A stretch of DNA of 41,551 nucleotides, taken from contig CACNSR010000020.1 of the NCBI GenBank assembly GCA_902623175.1, positions 1 to 41,551 of the forward strand, given 5' to 3'. Position 1 is the first letter of the stretch; each line of letters begins with the position of its first letter. The position numbers and the translations under genes were made by a program. Source of the stretch: Halieaceae bacterium. GTDB lineage: Bacteria; Pseudomonadota; Gammaproteobacteria; Pseudomonadales; Halieaceae. Shown here in pieces: positions 1-9,294 of the stretch. The notes beneath the pieces are model-generated. The model worked only from the letters and a program-made list of their open reading frames with translations. It was not told where the DNA came from and did no database searches.

Positions 1-2226
1 GATGAGCTCGAGAACGACATTACAGGCGGCGTGACCCCCGCTTCGTTCGAGCCTGCCCTCGACTATGTGGTGACTAAGATCCCGCGCTTTGCCTTCGAGA
101 AATTTGCTACCGCAGATCCGCGACTGACCACCCAGATGAAATCGGTGGGCGAAGTCATGGCCATTGGGCGCACTTTTCAGGAGTCGTTGCAAAAAGCCCT
201 GCGCGGACTCGAGGTTGGCTCGGCCGGTTTTGAACCGCGCATGCAGGTGGTGGACGAAGACTCCCGCTCCGAACTGGTGGACCGCCTGACGAACCCGGGA
301 GCAGATCGGATCTGGTACCTGGCGGATGCCGTTCGTGCCGGGTTCGAGCTAGAGGAGATTTACGGCTACTCGGGTGTTGACCCCTGGTTCCTAATCCAGA
401 TTAACGACATCGTGCGCTGGGAGTCGCAACTCTCCGGGCTGACCGCCGACGGCATTGATCACAGCCTCATGTGGGGGCTCAAGCGCCGGGGCTTTTCCGA
501 CAAGCGTATCGCCGATTTGTTGGGTACGACCGAATCCTTAGTGCGCGAGCGCCGGTGGTCGCTGGACATCCGACCCGTCTACAAGCGAGTCGATACCTGT
601 GCCGCCGAATTTGCGGCCTCGACCGCTTATATGTACTCCGCTTATGAAGAGGAATGTGAGGCGGCACCCAGTGAGCGCGAGAAAATATTGGTCCTCGGTG
701 GCGGTCCAAATCGCATCGGGCAGGGGATTGAATTCGACTATTGCTGCGTCCATGCGGTGCTGGCGATGCGCGAGGATGGTTACGAGACCATCATGGTGAA
801 CTGCAATCCCGAGACGGTATCGACTGACTATGACACCTCGGACCGACTCTACTTTGAACCGGTCACACTGGAGGATGTGCTCGAGGTCGTTGAGCTCGAG
901 CAGCCCACCGGGGTGATCGTGCAGTTTGGTGGGCAGACACCGCTCAAGTTGGCCCGCGCGCTTGAGGCGGCAGGGGTGCCGATTATCGGTACGACGCCCG
1001 ATCAAATTGATCGCGCGGAGGACCGGGAGCGGTTTCAGCAAATGATCCAGGCCCTGTCGCTCCGCCAGCCCGCGAATACGACGGTGCGCAGTGTCGAGGC
1101 GGCGGTCGCGGCGGCAGCTGACATTGGTTACCCGCTGGTGGTGCGGCCATCCTACGTCCTTGGCGGTCGCGCGATGGAGGTCGTATATCGCGAGGAAGAT
1201 CTGTTGCGCTACATGAACGATGCCGTGCGCGTCTCCGAGGCCTCGCCCGTGCTGCTGGATCGCTTCCTAAGTGCGGCGATTGAGGTCGATATCGACGCCG
1301 TAAGTGACGGCGAACAGGTCGTGATTGGCGCCATTATGCAGCACATCGAACAGGCCGGCGTGCACTCCGGTGACTCTGCCTGTTCACTGCCTCCTTACAG
1401 CCTGCCGGCCGATGTACAGGAATCCATGCGCGATGTGGTGCGTAAGATGGCGCTGGAACTCGGCGTTTGCGGATTGATGAACGTTCAGTTGGCCTGGCAG
1501 GACGATGAGATCTATGTGATCGAGGTCAATCCGCGTGCCTCACGAACCGTACCGTTTGTCTCTAAGGCAGTCGGTGTGTCACTGGCGAAGGTGGCGGCTC
1601 GATGCATGGCCGGTCAAAGCCTCGACGGCCAGGGCGTGACCAGAGAAATCGTCCCGCCCTACTACAGCGTGAAAGAGGCGGTCCTACCCTTTAACAAGTT
1701 TCCGGGCACCGACCCGATCTTGGGTCCCGAGATGAAATCTACGGGTGAGGTCATGGGGACCGGTGAGACGTTTGCCGCTGCCTTCGCCCGGGCGCAACTG
1801 GGCGCTGGCGATGACCCGCCCACTTCAGGCTTGTGTTTAATTAGTGTGCGCGACGCCGACAAGCCGGCAGCGGTGCACGTGGCGAGACGACTCGTCGCTC
1901 AAGGCTTCACGCTAGCAGCCACCGGTGGCACCGCGAGCGCGTTGGAAGCGGCGGGGCTGGCAGTCCGGACCGTGAACAAGGTGGCCGAGGGTCGCCCGCA
2001 CATCGTTGATTTGATCAAGAACGATGAAGCCGCCATGATTATCAATACGACAGAGGGTCGCCGAGCTATTTTGGATTCGGCTTCGATCCGTGCCAGCGCC
2101 GAGCAGCACAAAGTGTTTTACACCACGACACTCGCAGCTGCCGAAGCGGTGTGCATGGCGCTCGAGCAGGAGACAGACATCACCGTGCGGCGTCTTCAGG
2201 ATTTGCATGAGAGCATTGCCGTATGA
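1..2226 (+). CDS. carB: Carbamoyl-phosphate synthase large subunit, C-terminal 741 residues (5' end outside the window)
   Basis: Joins ammonia (from the CarA glutaminase subunit), bicarbonate and two ATP into carbamoyl phosphate for arginine and pyrimidine synthesis in the cytoplasm. The frame is open from base 1, so the visible start at position 31 is internal; the window begins in the conserved stretch [18 protein letters not shown] of the first ATP-grasp half. It continues through the oligomerisation domain, the second ATP-grasp half ([19 protein letters not shown] at about 670-730, [11 protein letters not shown] near 1520) and the C-terminal MGS-like allosteric domain (about 1830-2220, [13 protein letters not shown]), where UMP and ornithine bind in the family. 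The full protein is usually about 1070 residues. Its stop overlaps the greA start by four bases (ATGA), so the two are translationally coupled. Identification is secure. Confidence 0.98.
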   Translation, partial: DELENDITGGVTPASFEPALDYVVTKIPRFAFEKFATADPRLTTQMKSVGEVMAIGRTFQESLQKALRGLEVGSAGFEPRMQVVDEDSRSELVDRLTNPGADRIWYLADAVRAGFELEEIYGYSGVDPWFLIQINDIVRWESQLSGLTADGIDHSLMWGLKRRGFSDKRIADLLGTTESLVRERRWSLDIRPVYKRVDTCAAEFAASTAYMYSAYEEECEAAPSEREKILVLGGGPNRIGQGIEFDYCCVHAVLAMREDGYETIMVNCNPETVSTDYDTSDRLYFEPVTLEDVLEVVELEQPTGVIVQFGGQTPLKLARALEAAGVPIIGTTPDQIDRAEDRERFQQMIQALSLRQPANTTVRSVEAAVAAAADIGYPLVVRPSYVLGGRAMEVVYREEDLLRYMNDAVRVSEASPVLLDRFLSAAIEVDIDAVSDGEQVVIGAIMQHIEQAGVHSGDSACSLPPYSLPADVQESMRDVVRKMALELGVCGLMNVQLAWQDDEIYVIEVNPRASRTVPFVSKAVGVSLAKVAARCMAGQSLDGQGVTREIVPPYYSVKEAVLPFNKFPGTDPILGPEMKSTGEVMGTGETFAAAFARAQLGAGDDPPTSGLCLISVRDADKPAAVHVARRLVAQGFTLAATGGTASALEAAGLAVRTVNKVAEGRPHIVDLIKNDEAAMIINTTEGRRAILDSASIRASAEQHKVFYTTTLAAAEAVCMALEQETDITVRRLQDLHESIAV

Positions 2227-2699
2227 ACCGCGTTCCGATGACAGTGCAGGGCGAGCAGGCCCTCAGAGAAGAGCTAGAGCGTCTTAAGAAGGTCGATCGC
2301 CCGCGGATCACGCGGGCAATTGCCGAAGCGCGCGAGCATGGCGATCTAAAAGAGAACGCGGAGTATCACGCCGCGAGAGAGCAACAAAGCTTTGCTGAGG
2401 GGCGAATTCAGGAGCTCGAGCACAAGCTGTCCCATGCCCAGATTATTGACGTGACCACCATCCCGGCCACAGGCAAGGTGGTTTTTGGCGTCACGGTGAC
2501 GTTGATTAACGTTCATGACGATCGTGCCGTCACCTACCGCATCGTCGGAGAGGATGAGGCTGACGCCAAAGCCAACCTGATTTCAGTGAACTCACCGATA
2601 GCCCGCGCGTTGGTCGGGAAAATGGAGGGCGATGAGGTCACGGTGAATGCACCGGGTGGGGACGTGACTTACGAGATCGACGCCGTCGCACACCTCTAG
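2223..2699 (+). CDS. greA: Transcription elongation factor GreA
   Basis: Rescues backtracked RNA polymerase by stimulating cleavage of the nascent RNA 3' end. The 158 residues equal the usual length. The N-terminal coiled coil (about residues 10-75) contains the family signature [20 protein letters not shown] with the acidic tip residues that coordinate the catalytic metal in RNA polymerase. The C-terminal globular domain (80-158) includes [10 protein letters not shown] and [14 protein letters not shown]. The ATG overlaps the carB stop; a start five codons later (MTVQGEQ) is possible, but the longer form aligns with the enterobacterial N-terminus. It follows carB as in Pseudomonas and converges on the gene at 2848. 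Confidence 0.98.
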   Translation: MNRVPMTVQGEQALREELERLKKVDRPRITRAIAEAREHGDLKENAEYHAAREQQSFAEGRIQELEHKLSHAQIIDVTTIPATGKVVFGVTVTLINVHDDRAVTYRIVGEDEADAKANLISVNSPIARALVGKMEGDEVTVNAPGGDVTYEIDAVAHL

Positions 2700-2747
2700 A
2701 CTTCCTGAGAAGCATGCTCATTGGTCGTAGGATCCGCTTTTTAGTGC

Positions 2748-2788
2748 TGGAGCTCCTTCAGGTGACCGGTCTCTTGGGCTGAGCTCCA
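2748..2788. repeat. Inverted repeat between convergent genes
   Basis: TGGAGCTC at 2748-2755 is matched by its exact reverse complement GAGCTCCA at 2781-2788, giving an 8 bp stem with a 25-base loop between the convergent ends of greA and the hypothetical gene. There is no strong T-tract next to it, although TTTT occurs at about 2798. It may act as a weak bidirectional terminator or 3'-end stabiliser. Confidence 0.4.
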
Positions 2789-2847
2789 CTCCGCGGGTTT
2801 TATCAGAGAGTTAGGGCGGTAGCGTCCTTCTTTCCGGGCGTGCGGCC

Positions 2848-3192
2848 TTAGTCCTCACGCTCGCGCTGGAACAGTCGCAACTCGGTGAGCATCAAGCGCG
2901 CGGCCAACCTGAGCGTCAGGTCATGGTGTTCCTTGCGCAGCTGTTCGATCCCAGCTCCGATATCTTCCTGAAGACGCAAGGCTTCTTGTTCCGTTAGTTG
3001 ACCCGGCAGGCGCACCTCAAAGTGGCAATCCGACTCTTTCTGGAGCTCCCCATAGGCATCGGTCAGTGACGCAATGGCGAAGTCGATTAGAGTCTGATCA
3101 GCGCCTTTGCTACTCAGTAACTGAGAGAGCTGTTCCTGCAAAAAGGAGAAGGCCTGCTTTTCGCGCGTGGGGAATTCGAGAATGTCCGCCAT
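2848..3192 (-). CDS. Conserved small protein of unknown function between greA and yhbY
   Basis: A 114-residue soluble protein (MADILEFPTREK...), acidic and helical in appearance, with no membrane segment, signal peptide or cysteine cluster. I do not recognise a named domain. A hypothetical gene occupies the same place beside greA and yhbY in Pseudomonas, so this is probably a conserved position-specific gene, but I cannot give it a role. It lies 11 bases downstream of yhbY on the same strand, and GGTGA just before its ATG serves as ribosome binding site, so it is very likely cotranscribed with yhbY. It converges on greA. Confidence 0.75.
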   Translation of the reverse strand: MADILEFPTREKQAFSFLQEQLSQLLSSKGADQTLIDFAIASLTDAYGELQKESDCHFEVRLPGQLTEQEALRLQEDIGAGIEQLRKEHHDLTLRLAARLMLTELRLFQRERED

Positions 3193-3203
3193 AGTTCACC
3201 GGG

Positions 3204-3515
3204 TCATCGGCTGCGATGCAGATTGGACTTCCGAGGATCAGCCTGGGGGTTGAGTTTCAACAACGTGGCAATGTTACCCACTCGTTGCACCAGAAAGGCC
3301 TGACTCTGCGCGCAGAGCTCTCCTATCGCGGACTCACGCTGTTCCCGATCACCGACCGCAATCTTGACCTTGATCAACTCATGATCATTGAGCGCGCGAT
3401 TGAGCTCTTCCAACACGGATGGCGTCAGTCCTTTCCCGGCCAGGGTGACGACCGGTTTCAGAGAATGAGCCTGTGCGCGGAGCTGGCGTAACTCCTTACT
3501 AGTGGGAGGGGTCAT
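3204..3515 (-). CDS. yhbY: Ribosome assembly RNA-binding protein YhbY (CRM domain)
   Basis: A 103-residue protein made almost entirely of one CRS1/YhbY (CRM) RNA-binding domain. The N-terminal LRAQAHSLKPVVTLAGKGLT, the central LNRALNDHELIKVKIAVGDRE with the conserved HELIKVK, and the GNIATLLKLNPQ end are all family hallmarks. YhbY associates with pre-50S ribosomal particles. Usual length is 95-105, so it is complete. It is divergent from rlmE, another 50S maturation gene, across an 80-base spacer with a palindrome, and it leads a two-gene unit with the downstream hypothetical gene. Confidence 0.95.
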   Translation of the reverse strand: MTPPTSKELRQLRAQAHSLKPVVTLAGKGLTPSVLEELNRALNDHELIKVKIAVGDREQRESAIGELCAQSQAFLVQRVGNIATLLKLNPQADPRKSNLHRSR

Positions 3516-3535
3516 TAAGGGCTCGTCGATTTATC

Positions 3536-3559
3536 ACGTTACAGTCGCTAGTGTAACGT
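3536..3559. promoter_or_regulatory. 8 bp palindrome in the yhbY/rlmE divergent spacer
   Basis: ACGTTACA at 3536-3543 and TGTAACGT at 3552-3559 form a perfect inverted repeat with 8 bases between arms, centred between the two divergent starts. Its position fits an operator or shared promoter element; no regulator can be named. Confidence 0.4.
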
Positions 3560-3595
3560 TATGTTGTGCGAGCAGGTGGCATTGGACAAAGGAAG

Positions 3596-4225
3596 ATGGG
3601 TAAGAAAAAATCATCTAGCCGGGCCTGGCTGAAGGAGCATCATGACGATGTCTACGTGCAGCGCGCGCAGAAAGAGGGTTACCGCTCCCGGGCCGTGTAC
3701 AAGCTTAAGGAGATCAATGACAAAGACCAGATCATTCGTCCCGGCATGTCAGTGCTTGATCTTGGCAGTGCGCCTGGTGGTTGGTCGCAGGTAGCGGGTG
3801 AGTGGGTCGGCGCTCACGGACGCATGGTGGCGAGCGATATCCTACCCATGGACACGCTGCCCGATGTGCGTTTCGTTCAGGGTGACTTTACAGAGCTGGA
3901 GACCTATGAGCGGATCATGACGGAACTTAACAATCAGCCTTTGGATGTGGTGTTGTCCGACATGGCCCCCAATATGAGTGGTATGACCGAAGTAGATCAG
4001 CCACGGGCGATGTATTTAGTTGAGCTGGCGACAGAACTGGCGACCACCTCGCTGGCACCGGGTGGCGCTTTTATCGCCAAAGTGTTTCAGGGCGAGGGCT
4101 TTGAGGCCTGGTTCCGCGAAATCCGCGGGTGCTTCACCCGCGTAATATCTCGTAAGCCAGCGGCCTCGAGGCCACGATCGCGGGAGATGTATGTAGTGGC
4201 CTCCGGGTTCAATAGCGGCGAGTGA
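3596..4225 (+). CDS. rlmE: 23S rRNA 2'-O-methyltransferase RlmE (FtsJ/RrmJ)
   Basis: Methylates the 2'-O of U2552 in the 23S rRNA A-loop using S-adenosylmethionine, a late step in 50S maturation. The chosen ATG gives [18 protein letters not shown], which aligns with the Escherichia coli N-terminus, and 209 residues, the same length; an upstream GTG at 3566 would add ten unmatched residues. The SAM-binding motif is [13 protein letters not shown]. The K-D-K-E catalytic set is represented by the lysine of RAVYKLKEI, the aspartate of [11 protein letters not shown], the lysine of [12 protein letters not shown] and the glutamate of [10 protein letters not shown]. It is followed by ftsH, as in most gammaproteobacteria, but ftsH has its own 191-base upstream region. 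Confidence 0.97.
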   Translation: MGKKKSSSRAWLKEHHDDVYVQRAQKEGYRSRAVYKLKEINDKDQIIRPGMSVLDLGSAPGGWSQVAGEWVGAHGRMVASDILPMDTLPDVRFVQGDFTELETYERIMTELNNQPLDVVLSDMAPNMSGMTEVDQPRAMYLVELATELATTSLAPGGAFIAKVFQGEGFEAWFREIRGCFTRVISRKPAASRPRSREMYVVASGFNSGE

Positions 4226-4292
4226 CTGCAATTTGAAGGCCCGAGGTTAGGGATGCTGAGGGCTTGGAATCGGTGCCAGAGGGGTTGAAATT

Positions 4293-4330
4293 TCGGAAAA
4301 GGGCCCCAAGTCGGGCGAAAGGGCCCGAAA
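4293..4330. repeat. Tandem GGGCCC-centred repeat upstream of ftsH
   Basis: GGGCCC occurs at 4301-4306 and again at 4321-4326, exactly 20 bp apart, each preceded by GAAA(A); TCGGGC/GCCCGA at 4311-4327 can also pair as a short hairpin. It lies just upstream of the candidate ftsH promoter and could be a two-turn-spaced operator or a termination structure after rlmE. Confidence 0.35.
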
Positions 4331-4340
4331 AACATTGGTT

Positions 4341-4369
4341 TTAGGGGTTTTCGGCTAAAGCGTTATACT
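4341..4369 (+). promoter_or_regulatory. Candidate ftsH promoter
   Basis: TATACT at 4364-4369 is a good -10 element; the -35 hexamer 17 bp upstream (TTAGGG, 4341-4346) is weak. Transcription would start near 4376, about 40 bases before the ftsH start. The heat-shock sigma factor drives ftsH in E. coli, so a different sigma factor may also read this region. Confidence 0.4.
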
Positions 4370-4416
4370 GTGCGGCCGCGCGAGGATCGCGCGTCCAGGA
4401 ACCGAGAGGACTCGTT

Positions 4417-6333
4417 GTGAACAATATGGCTAAGAATCTGCTGCTGTGGCTGTTGATTGCCGCAGTGCTGCTCTCGGTTTTCAATAACTTTAATCTGCGC
4501 AGCAGCACTGAGCAGGTGGGTTATTCAGAGTTTATTAACGAAGTGCAGGCCGACCGGCTGTCCAAAGTTCTGGTTGATGGCTTGACCATTTCTGCGCGGC
4601 GCAAAGACGGCAGCAGCTTTGAAACCATTCGCCCTATGGTCGAAGATCCGAAGCTGATGGATGACCTGCTGGCGCACAACGTGACGGTAGAGGGCAAGCA
4701 GCCCGAACAGCAGTCTGTCTGGACGCAATTGCTGATTGCGAGTTTCCCGATCTTGCTCATTATCGCTGTTTTCATGTTTTTCATGCGGCAGATGCAAGGT
4801 GGAGCAGGGGGCCGTGGCGGCCCAATGAGCTTCGGTAAGAGCAAAGCCAAGCTATTGGGTGAAGACCAAATCACGACGACGTTTGCCGATGTGGCGGGGG
4901 TTGAGGAAGCCAAAGAGGACGTGCAGGAGCTGGTTGAATTTTTGCGTGACCCCAGTCGTTTCCAGAAGTTGGGCGGTCGCATCCCGCGGGGAGTGCTCAT
5001 GGTGGGCCAGCCCGGAACCGGTAAGACCTTGCTCGCCAAGGCGATCGCCGGCGAGGCCAAAGTGCCGTTTTTCTCGATCTCTGGCTCTGACTTCGTCGAG
5101 ATGTTCGTAGGCGTGGGTGCGTCCCGGGTTCGCGACATGTTTGAGCAAGCTAAAAAGCAGTCGCCCTGCATAATCTTCATCGACGAGATCGATGCGGTAG
5201 GGCGCCATCGTGGTGCGGGCTTGGGTGGCGGTCACGATGAGCGTGAGCAGACCCTGAACCAGCTCCTCGTGGAGATGGATGGCTTTGAACTCAATGACGG
5301 CGTGATTGTGATTGCCGCGACCAACCGACCGGATGTACTGGACCCCGCTTTGCTGCGTCCGGGTCGGTTCGACCGTCAGGTGGTAGTGGGTCTGCCGGAC
5401 ATTCGTGGGCGGGAACAGATTCTCAAGGTGCACATGCGCAAGGTGCCGCTGTCAGAGGACGTTGATTCCTCTAAAATCGCGCGCGGAACGCCCGGTTTCT
5501 CGGGTGCGGATCTGGCGAACTTGGTCAATGAAGCCGCCCTGTTTGCCGCGCGTGGGGGCCTTCGTTTAGTTGGCATGAACCAGTTTGAGTTGGCCAAAGA
5601 CAAGATCATGATGGGTGCCGAGCGCCGGTCAATGGTGATGTCCGAGGCGGAAAAGCGGAACACCGCGTACCACGAGGCGGGACACGCCATTGTTGGCCGC
5701 TTGATGCCAGAGCATGACCCGGTCTATAAAGTGTCGATTATTCCTCGTGGCCGAGCGTTAGGGGTGACTATGTTCCTCCCCGAGGAAGATCGCTATAGCC
5801 ATAGCCGGCGCCACATCATTTCGCAGATCACCAGCCTTTTTGGCGGCCGCGTTGCCGAGGAAATGACGCTGGGGAAAGAAGGTATCACCACGGGTGCATC
5901 CAATGACATCCAGCGCGCGACCGAAGTGGCAAGGAATATGGTCACCAAGTGGGGTTTGTCGGAGACCATGGGTCCGCTGATGTATGACGAGGGCGGTGAA
6001 GAGGTCTTTCTGGGGCGCAGCGCGGGACAACCCTCCAAGGCGATGTCTGATGAGACGGCTCTGGCGATTGATCGGGAGGTGCGCAGTATCATTGACGATT
6101 GCTACGACAAGGCGCACAAGTTGCTCCAGGACAATCGCGACAAGCTCGACATGATGGCTGATGCGTTGATGCAGTATGAGACAATCGACGCTGAGCAAAT
6201 CGACGACATCATGGAAGGCAAGGCGCCTCGACCGCCGTCTGACTGGTCTGGTGACGACAAAGGCGCGCCTCCTGATGAAAGCGAGGTCGAGTCAGCCGGC
6301 AACCCGATTGGCGGCGCTGCGACCGAGCACTGA
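4417..6333 (+). CDS. ftsH: ATP-dependent zinc metalloprotease FtsH
   Basis: Membrane-bound AAA+ protease that degrades unstable cytoplasmic and membrane proteins (in E. coli LpxC, SecY, sigma32). 638 residues, normal length. Two transmembrane segments flank a periplasmic domain: about residues 7-24 and 105-123. The AAA module shows Walker A GQPGTGKT, Walker [14 protein letters not shown] and the second region of homology [20 protein letters not shown]. The zinc site is HEAGH, with the third ligand expected in the following helices. Two starts are possible: GTG at 4417, six bases after GAGAGGA, or ATG at 4426, which gives [10 protein letters not shown] exactly like E. coli but sits too far from that Shine-Dalgarno. 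I list the GTG. The tail is hydrophilic and Asp/Glu-rich. Confidence 0.98.
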   Translation: MNNMAKNLLLWLLIAAVLLSVFNNFNLRSSTEQVGYSEFINEVQADRLSKVLVDGLTISARRKDGSSFETIRPMVEDPKLMDDLLAHNVTVEGKQPEQQSVWTQLLIASFPILLIIAVFMFFMRQMQGGAGGRGGPMSFGKSKAKLLGEDQITTTFADVAGVEEAKEDVQELVEFLRDPSRFQKLGGRIPRGVLMVGQPGTGKTLLAKAIAGEAKVPFFSISGSDFVEMFVGVGASRVRDMFEQAKKQSPCIIFIDEIDAVGRHRGAGLGGGHDEREQTLNQLLVEMDGFELNDGVIVIAATNRPDVLDPALLRPGRFDRQVVVGLPDIRGREQILKVHMRKVPLSEDVDSSKIARGTPGFSGADLANLVNEAALFAARGGLRLVGMNQFELAKDKIMMGAERRSMVMSEAEKRNTAYHEAGHAIVGRLMPEHDPVYKVSIIPRGRALGVTMFLPEEDRYSHSRRHIISQITSLFGGRVAEEMTLGKEGITTGASNDIQRATEVARNMVTKWGLSETMGPLMYDEGGEEVFLGRSAGQPSKAMSDETALAIDREVRSIIDDCYDKAHKLLQDNRDKLDMMADALMQYETIDAEQIDDIMEGKAPRPPSDWSGDDKGAPPDESEVESAGNPIGGAATEH

Positions 6334-6373
6334 TCCCGTCGCTACGGCTCTTTGCTGAGGAGCAGTCTTTAAG

Positions 6374-7243
6374 ATGGTCAAGGCCGTCCCCTGTGGTGCG
6401 CGCATGCTAGACCTTAGCCGTCCGCGCATCATGGGTGTTCTCAACGTCACCCCGGACTCTTTTTCCGATGGCGGACAGCTGTACCGCGATGGACGCGTCG
6501 ACACCGACGCGCTTTTGGCGCGTGCCGAGCAAATGCTGGCCGAGGGTGCTGACATTATGGATGTCGGCGGTGAATCGACTCGTCCGGGCGCCGCTGCGGT
6601 CAGCGAGGCCGAGGAGCTGGACCGAGTGGTTACTGCGGTGGAAGCACTCGCCCAACACTGTGACACGATTATTTCGGTGGATAGCAGCACACCCAGCGTA
6701 ATGAGGGAATCTGCTCTATGCGGCGCAGGGCTCCTGAACGATGTGCGCGGCTTCCAGCGCCCGCAGGCACTGCAGGCGGCAGCGGAGAGCGGCTTGGCGC
6801 TCTGTGTGATGCACATGCAGGGGGAGCCCGGCACGATGCAGACGGCCCCAACCTACAGCGATGTGCTGCAGGATATTTCTCACTTCTTGAGCCGGCGCCT
6901 GGCTGACGTGAGAAGCGTTGGCATCGATCTTGATCGGGTAATCATTGATCCGGGTTTTGGATTTGGCAAAACGGCTGAGCAAAACTTTGAACTGCTCGCA
7001 CGGCTCGAAGTCCTATGCAATCAGGACCAACCTATTTTGGTCGGACTGTCACGCAAATCCATGATCAGTGCCGTGCTAGATCGACCGCCGGAGCAGCGCA
7101 TGTTTGCCAGCGTGGCTTTAGCGCTGATGGCAGTGGAGCGCGGGGCGCGTATAGTGCGAGTTCACGATGTCGCTGCCACATTCGATGCACTATCCATGTG
7201 GCAAACAACGAGGCACGCACTGAGCCTGAGCGAACCATCATGA
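6374..7243 (+). CDS. folP: Dihydropteroate synthase
   Basis: Condenses p-aminobenzoate with 6-hydroxymethyl-dihydropterin pyrophosphate in folate synthesis; the target of sulfonamides. 289 residues. The TIM-barrel signatures are [16 protein letters not shown] (pterin-binding loop 1), [19 protein letters not shown] (loop 2), [33 protein letters not shown] and the RVHDV end. The first ATG ([17 protein letters not shown]) matches the length of the E. coli protein; a start at 6404 would remove ten residues. The stop overlaps the glmM start (ATGA), so expression is coupled. The window also encodes folK at 36666, another step of the same pathway, in a separate operon. Confidence 0.97.
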   Translation: MVKAVPCGARMLDLSRPRIMGVLNVTPDSFSDGGQLYRDGRVDTDALLARAEQMLAEGADIMDVGGESTRPGAAAVSEAEELDRVVTAVEALAQHCDTIISVDSSTPSVMRESALCGAGLLNDVRGFQRPQALQAAAESGLALCVMHMQGEPGTMQTAPTYSDVLQDISHFLSRRLADVRSVGIDLDRVIIDPGFGFGKTAEQNFELLARLEVLCNQDQPILVGLSRKSMISAVLDRPPEQRMFASVALALMAVERGARIVRVHDVAATFDALSMWQTTRHALSLSEPS

Positions 7244-8577
7244 GCAGACAGTTTTTTGGAACCGACGGCATCCGTGGTGAGGTCGGCAAATACCCGGTGA
7301 CGGCGGACTTTATGCTCAAGCTCGGGTGGGCCGCCGGAAGGGTATTCGCCTCGGCGGAGCGTGAGATCCATGTATTAATTGGCAAGGATACTCGGGTGTC
7401 CGGCTACATGTTCGAATCAGCGCTGGAAGCGGGACTGGTTGCAGCCGGGGCGCGTGTCACGCTGCTGGGCCCCATGCCCACACCCGCGGTGGCTATGTTG
7501 ACCCGCAGTCAAAAAGCGTCGGCCGGGATCGTCATCAGTGCCTCTCACAACGCCTATACCGATAACGGCATCAAATTCTTTGACGCTGACGGGCGCAAGT
7601 TATCGGATGATCTTGAGCTCGAGATTGAACGAATGCTGTCAGAGCCCATGAATACCGTACCATCAGCGCAGTTGGGAAAGGCCGCGCGAATGGTGGATGC
7701 ACCCGGCAGATATGTAGAGTTTTGTAAGAACACGTTTCCCGAAGCGTTGAGCTTGAGGGGACTGCGGTTAGTCCTAGACTGCGCCCACGGTGCCACCTAC
7801 CAGGTCGCCCCTCAGGTGTTTACGGAGCTGGGGGCAACCGTGGTGGTGATGGGTGCCGAGCCCGATGGCTACAACATCAACTGCGATGTCGGGTCGACAT
7901 CCCCGGCCACACTGCAAGCGCGAGTGCTGAGCGAGCAGGCGGATCTGGGTATTGCGTTTGACGGTGACGGCGACCGTGTGCAGTGCGTCGCCGCCGACGG
8001 TACGGTCGTGGATGGCGATGAGCTCCTCTATGTGATTGCCAATGATCGTGTGCAACGGGGCCGGCTGCCCGAAGGGGTAGTAGGCACGCTGATGTCCAAC
8101 CTGGGTCTGGAGCGGGCGCTGGCGGATAAGGGCATCGAATTGGTGCGTGCAAAGGTGGGCGACCGCTACGTCCTTGAAGTCATGGCTGAGCGGGGTTGGT
8201 CTCTGGGTGGCGAGGCTTCCGGACATATTATTTGTGGCGATCTCACCACGACCGGCGATGGCATCGTGGCCGCACTTCAGATTGTGGCGGCCATCGCGGC
8301 TTCTGGTGAGGGTCTTTTGGCGCTGAAAAGTGCTCTACACAAATTACCTCAGACGTTGATAAACGTACCTGTCCCGGAGGGTTTTGTGTTGGAAGACTGT
8401 GAGGCTGCGGTCGCTGAGAGTAAGAGGGTAGAGGATGTGCTATTAGGTCGGGGTCGTTTGGTTCTCCGTCCCTCGGGCACTGAGCCGCTCATCAGGGTCA
8501 TGATTGAGGGCGCCGATGCAGGGGAGAATCACCGTCTGGCTGATGGTATCGCCGAGGCGATCCGGCAGGCGCATTAG
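7240..8577 (+). CDS. glmM: Phosphoglucosamine mutase
   Basis: Converts glucosamine-6-phosphate to glucosamine-1-phosphate on the way to UDP-GlcNAc for peptidoglycan and lipopolysaccharide. The open frame extends upstream to 7015, but the homologous N-terminus [21 protein letters not shown] begins at the ATG at 7240, giving 445 residues, exactly the E. coli length. The active-site phosphoserine loop is [19 protein letters not shown], the metal loop is [10 protein letters not shown], the sugar loop is GGEASGHII and the phosphate-binding loop is [15 protein letters not shown]. It overlaps folP by four bases and is followed by secG after 84 bases; tpiA, which sits here in Pseudomonas, is absent. 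Confidence 0.98.
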   Translation: MSRQFFGTDGIRGEVGKYPVTADFMLKLGWAAGRVFASAEREIHVLIGKDTRVSGYMFESALEAGLVAAGARVTLLGPMPTPAVAMLTRSQKASAGIVISASHNAYTDNGIKFFDADGRKLSDDLELEIERMLSEPMNTVPSAQLGKAARMVDAPGRYVEFCKNTFPEALSLRGLRLVLDCAHGATYQVAPQVFTELGATVVVMGAEPDGYNINCDVGSTSPATLQARVLSEQADLGIAFDGDGDRVQCVAADGTVVDGDELLYVIANDRVQRGRLPEGVVGTLMSNLGLERALADKGIELVRAKVGDRYVLEVMAERGWSLGGEASGHIICGDLTTTGDGIVAALQIVAAIAASGEGLLALKSALHKLPQTLINVPVPEGFVLEDCEAAVAESKRVEDVLLGRGRLVLRPSGTEPLIRVMIEGADAGENHRLADGIAEAIRQAH

Positions 8578-8661
8578 TTCAGTTGCGGCACGGATACGTG
8601 ACCGGTATGATCTCGCGCCCTGAGATGGGCGCCGGTGGCCGGCGCAGAGGTGGAAAGAATC

Positions 8662-9039
8662 ATGGAACAGATAACGCTCATGGTACATCTGCTGGTCGCG
8701 TTGGCGCTGATCGCGCTGATCTTGTTGCAGCGCGGCAAAGGAGCAGATATTGGCGCTTCATTCGGCGCGGGTGCATCCCAGACGTTGTTTGGCAGCGCGG
8801 GTAGCGGCAATGCGCTGACGCGGATGACTGCATGGCTGTCGGCAATCTTCTTTATCAGTAGTTTTGGTCTGGCGGTGATTGCGGACAATCGCACTGCGAG
8901 CGAGGATGATCTGGGATTCGAAGTGCCAGTCTATGAGTCGGTTGAGACAGAAGTCCTTGACAACGACGTGCCAAATATCGATTTTGAGTCCGAGGGCGAT
9001 ATTCCCTTTGACGATGCACCCCCGTCCAGAGGGGAGTGA
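8662..9039 (+). CDS. secG: Preprotein translocase subunit SecG
   Basis: Small inner-membrane subunit of SecYEG that assists SecA-driven protein export. The ATG at 8662 is preceded by GGAAAGA and gives MEQITLMVHLLVALALIALILLQ, aligning with other SecG proteins; the upstream GTG at 8635 adds unmatched residues. 125 residues. Two transmembrane helices (about 4-22 and 54-73) flank the conserved cytosolic loop LLQRGKGADIGASFGAGAS and LFGSAGSGNALTRMTAW. The C-terminal tail (about 80-125) is strongly acidic and unlike enterobacterial SecG. The stop is 11 bases before tRNA-Leu, so the tRNA is probably processed from the secG transcript. Confidence 0.96.
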   Translation: MEQITLMVHLLVALALIALILLQRGKGADIGASFGAGASQTLFGSAGSGNALTRMTAWLSAIFFISSFGLAVIADNRTASEDDLGFEVPVYESVETEVLDNDVPNIDFESEGDIPFDDAPPSRGE

Positions 9040-9050
9040 CCGGTTAATAA

Positions 9051-9136
9051 GCGGAAGTGGTGGAATTGGTAGACACGCTATCTTGAGGGGGTAGTGGCCT
9101 ATGGCTGTGCGGGTTCAAGTCCCGCCTTCCGCACCA
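9051..9136 (+). tRNA. tRNA-Leu, anticodon GAG
   Basis: Acceptor GCGGAAG (9051-9057) pairs with CTTCCGC before the encoded ACCA end. The D loop is GGTGGAATTGGTAGACAC, the anticodon loop is TTGAGGG with GAG at 9085-9087, a long variable arm follows as expected for a class II tRNA, and the T arm contains GGTTCAAGTCC. The anticodon stem includes one U-G pair. This is the same tRNA that follows secG in E. coli and Pseudomonas. It marks the left edge of the accessory block. Confidence 0.97.
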
Positions 9137-9294
9137 TATCAAAGCGGAACAACGACTCCAAGTGTCTGTTTCCTATGTATTTTCTGTTTTTCTAACCTCG
9201 TGAAGACCGTCTTTTCGTTATCGTTTCTCCGACAAAGATTGGTCTAAAAGGATACAGTGCAGAATAACGACACAGTTTTTCGCATTTTTGCGAG

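Noticed and set aside
9051..9136. attL/attR duplication of the tRNA-Leu 3' end
   Set aside because: No second copy of the tRNA 3' sequence found by reading through to 16517.
9281..9294. Terminator for the TPR-oxygenase gene (TCGCA/TGCGA hairpin)
   Set aside because: The hairpin is followed by A, not T, on the - strand, and is only 5 bp.
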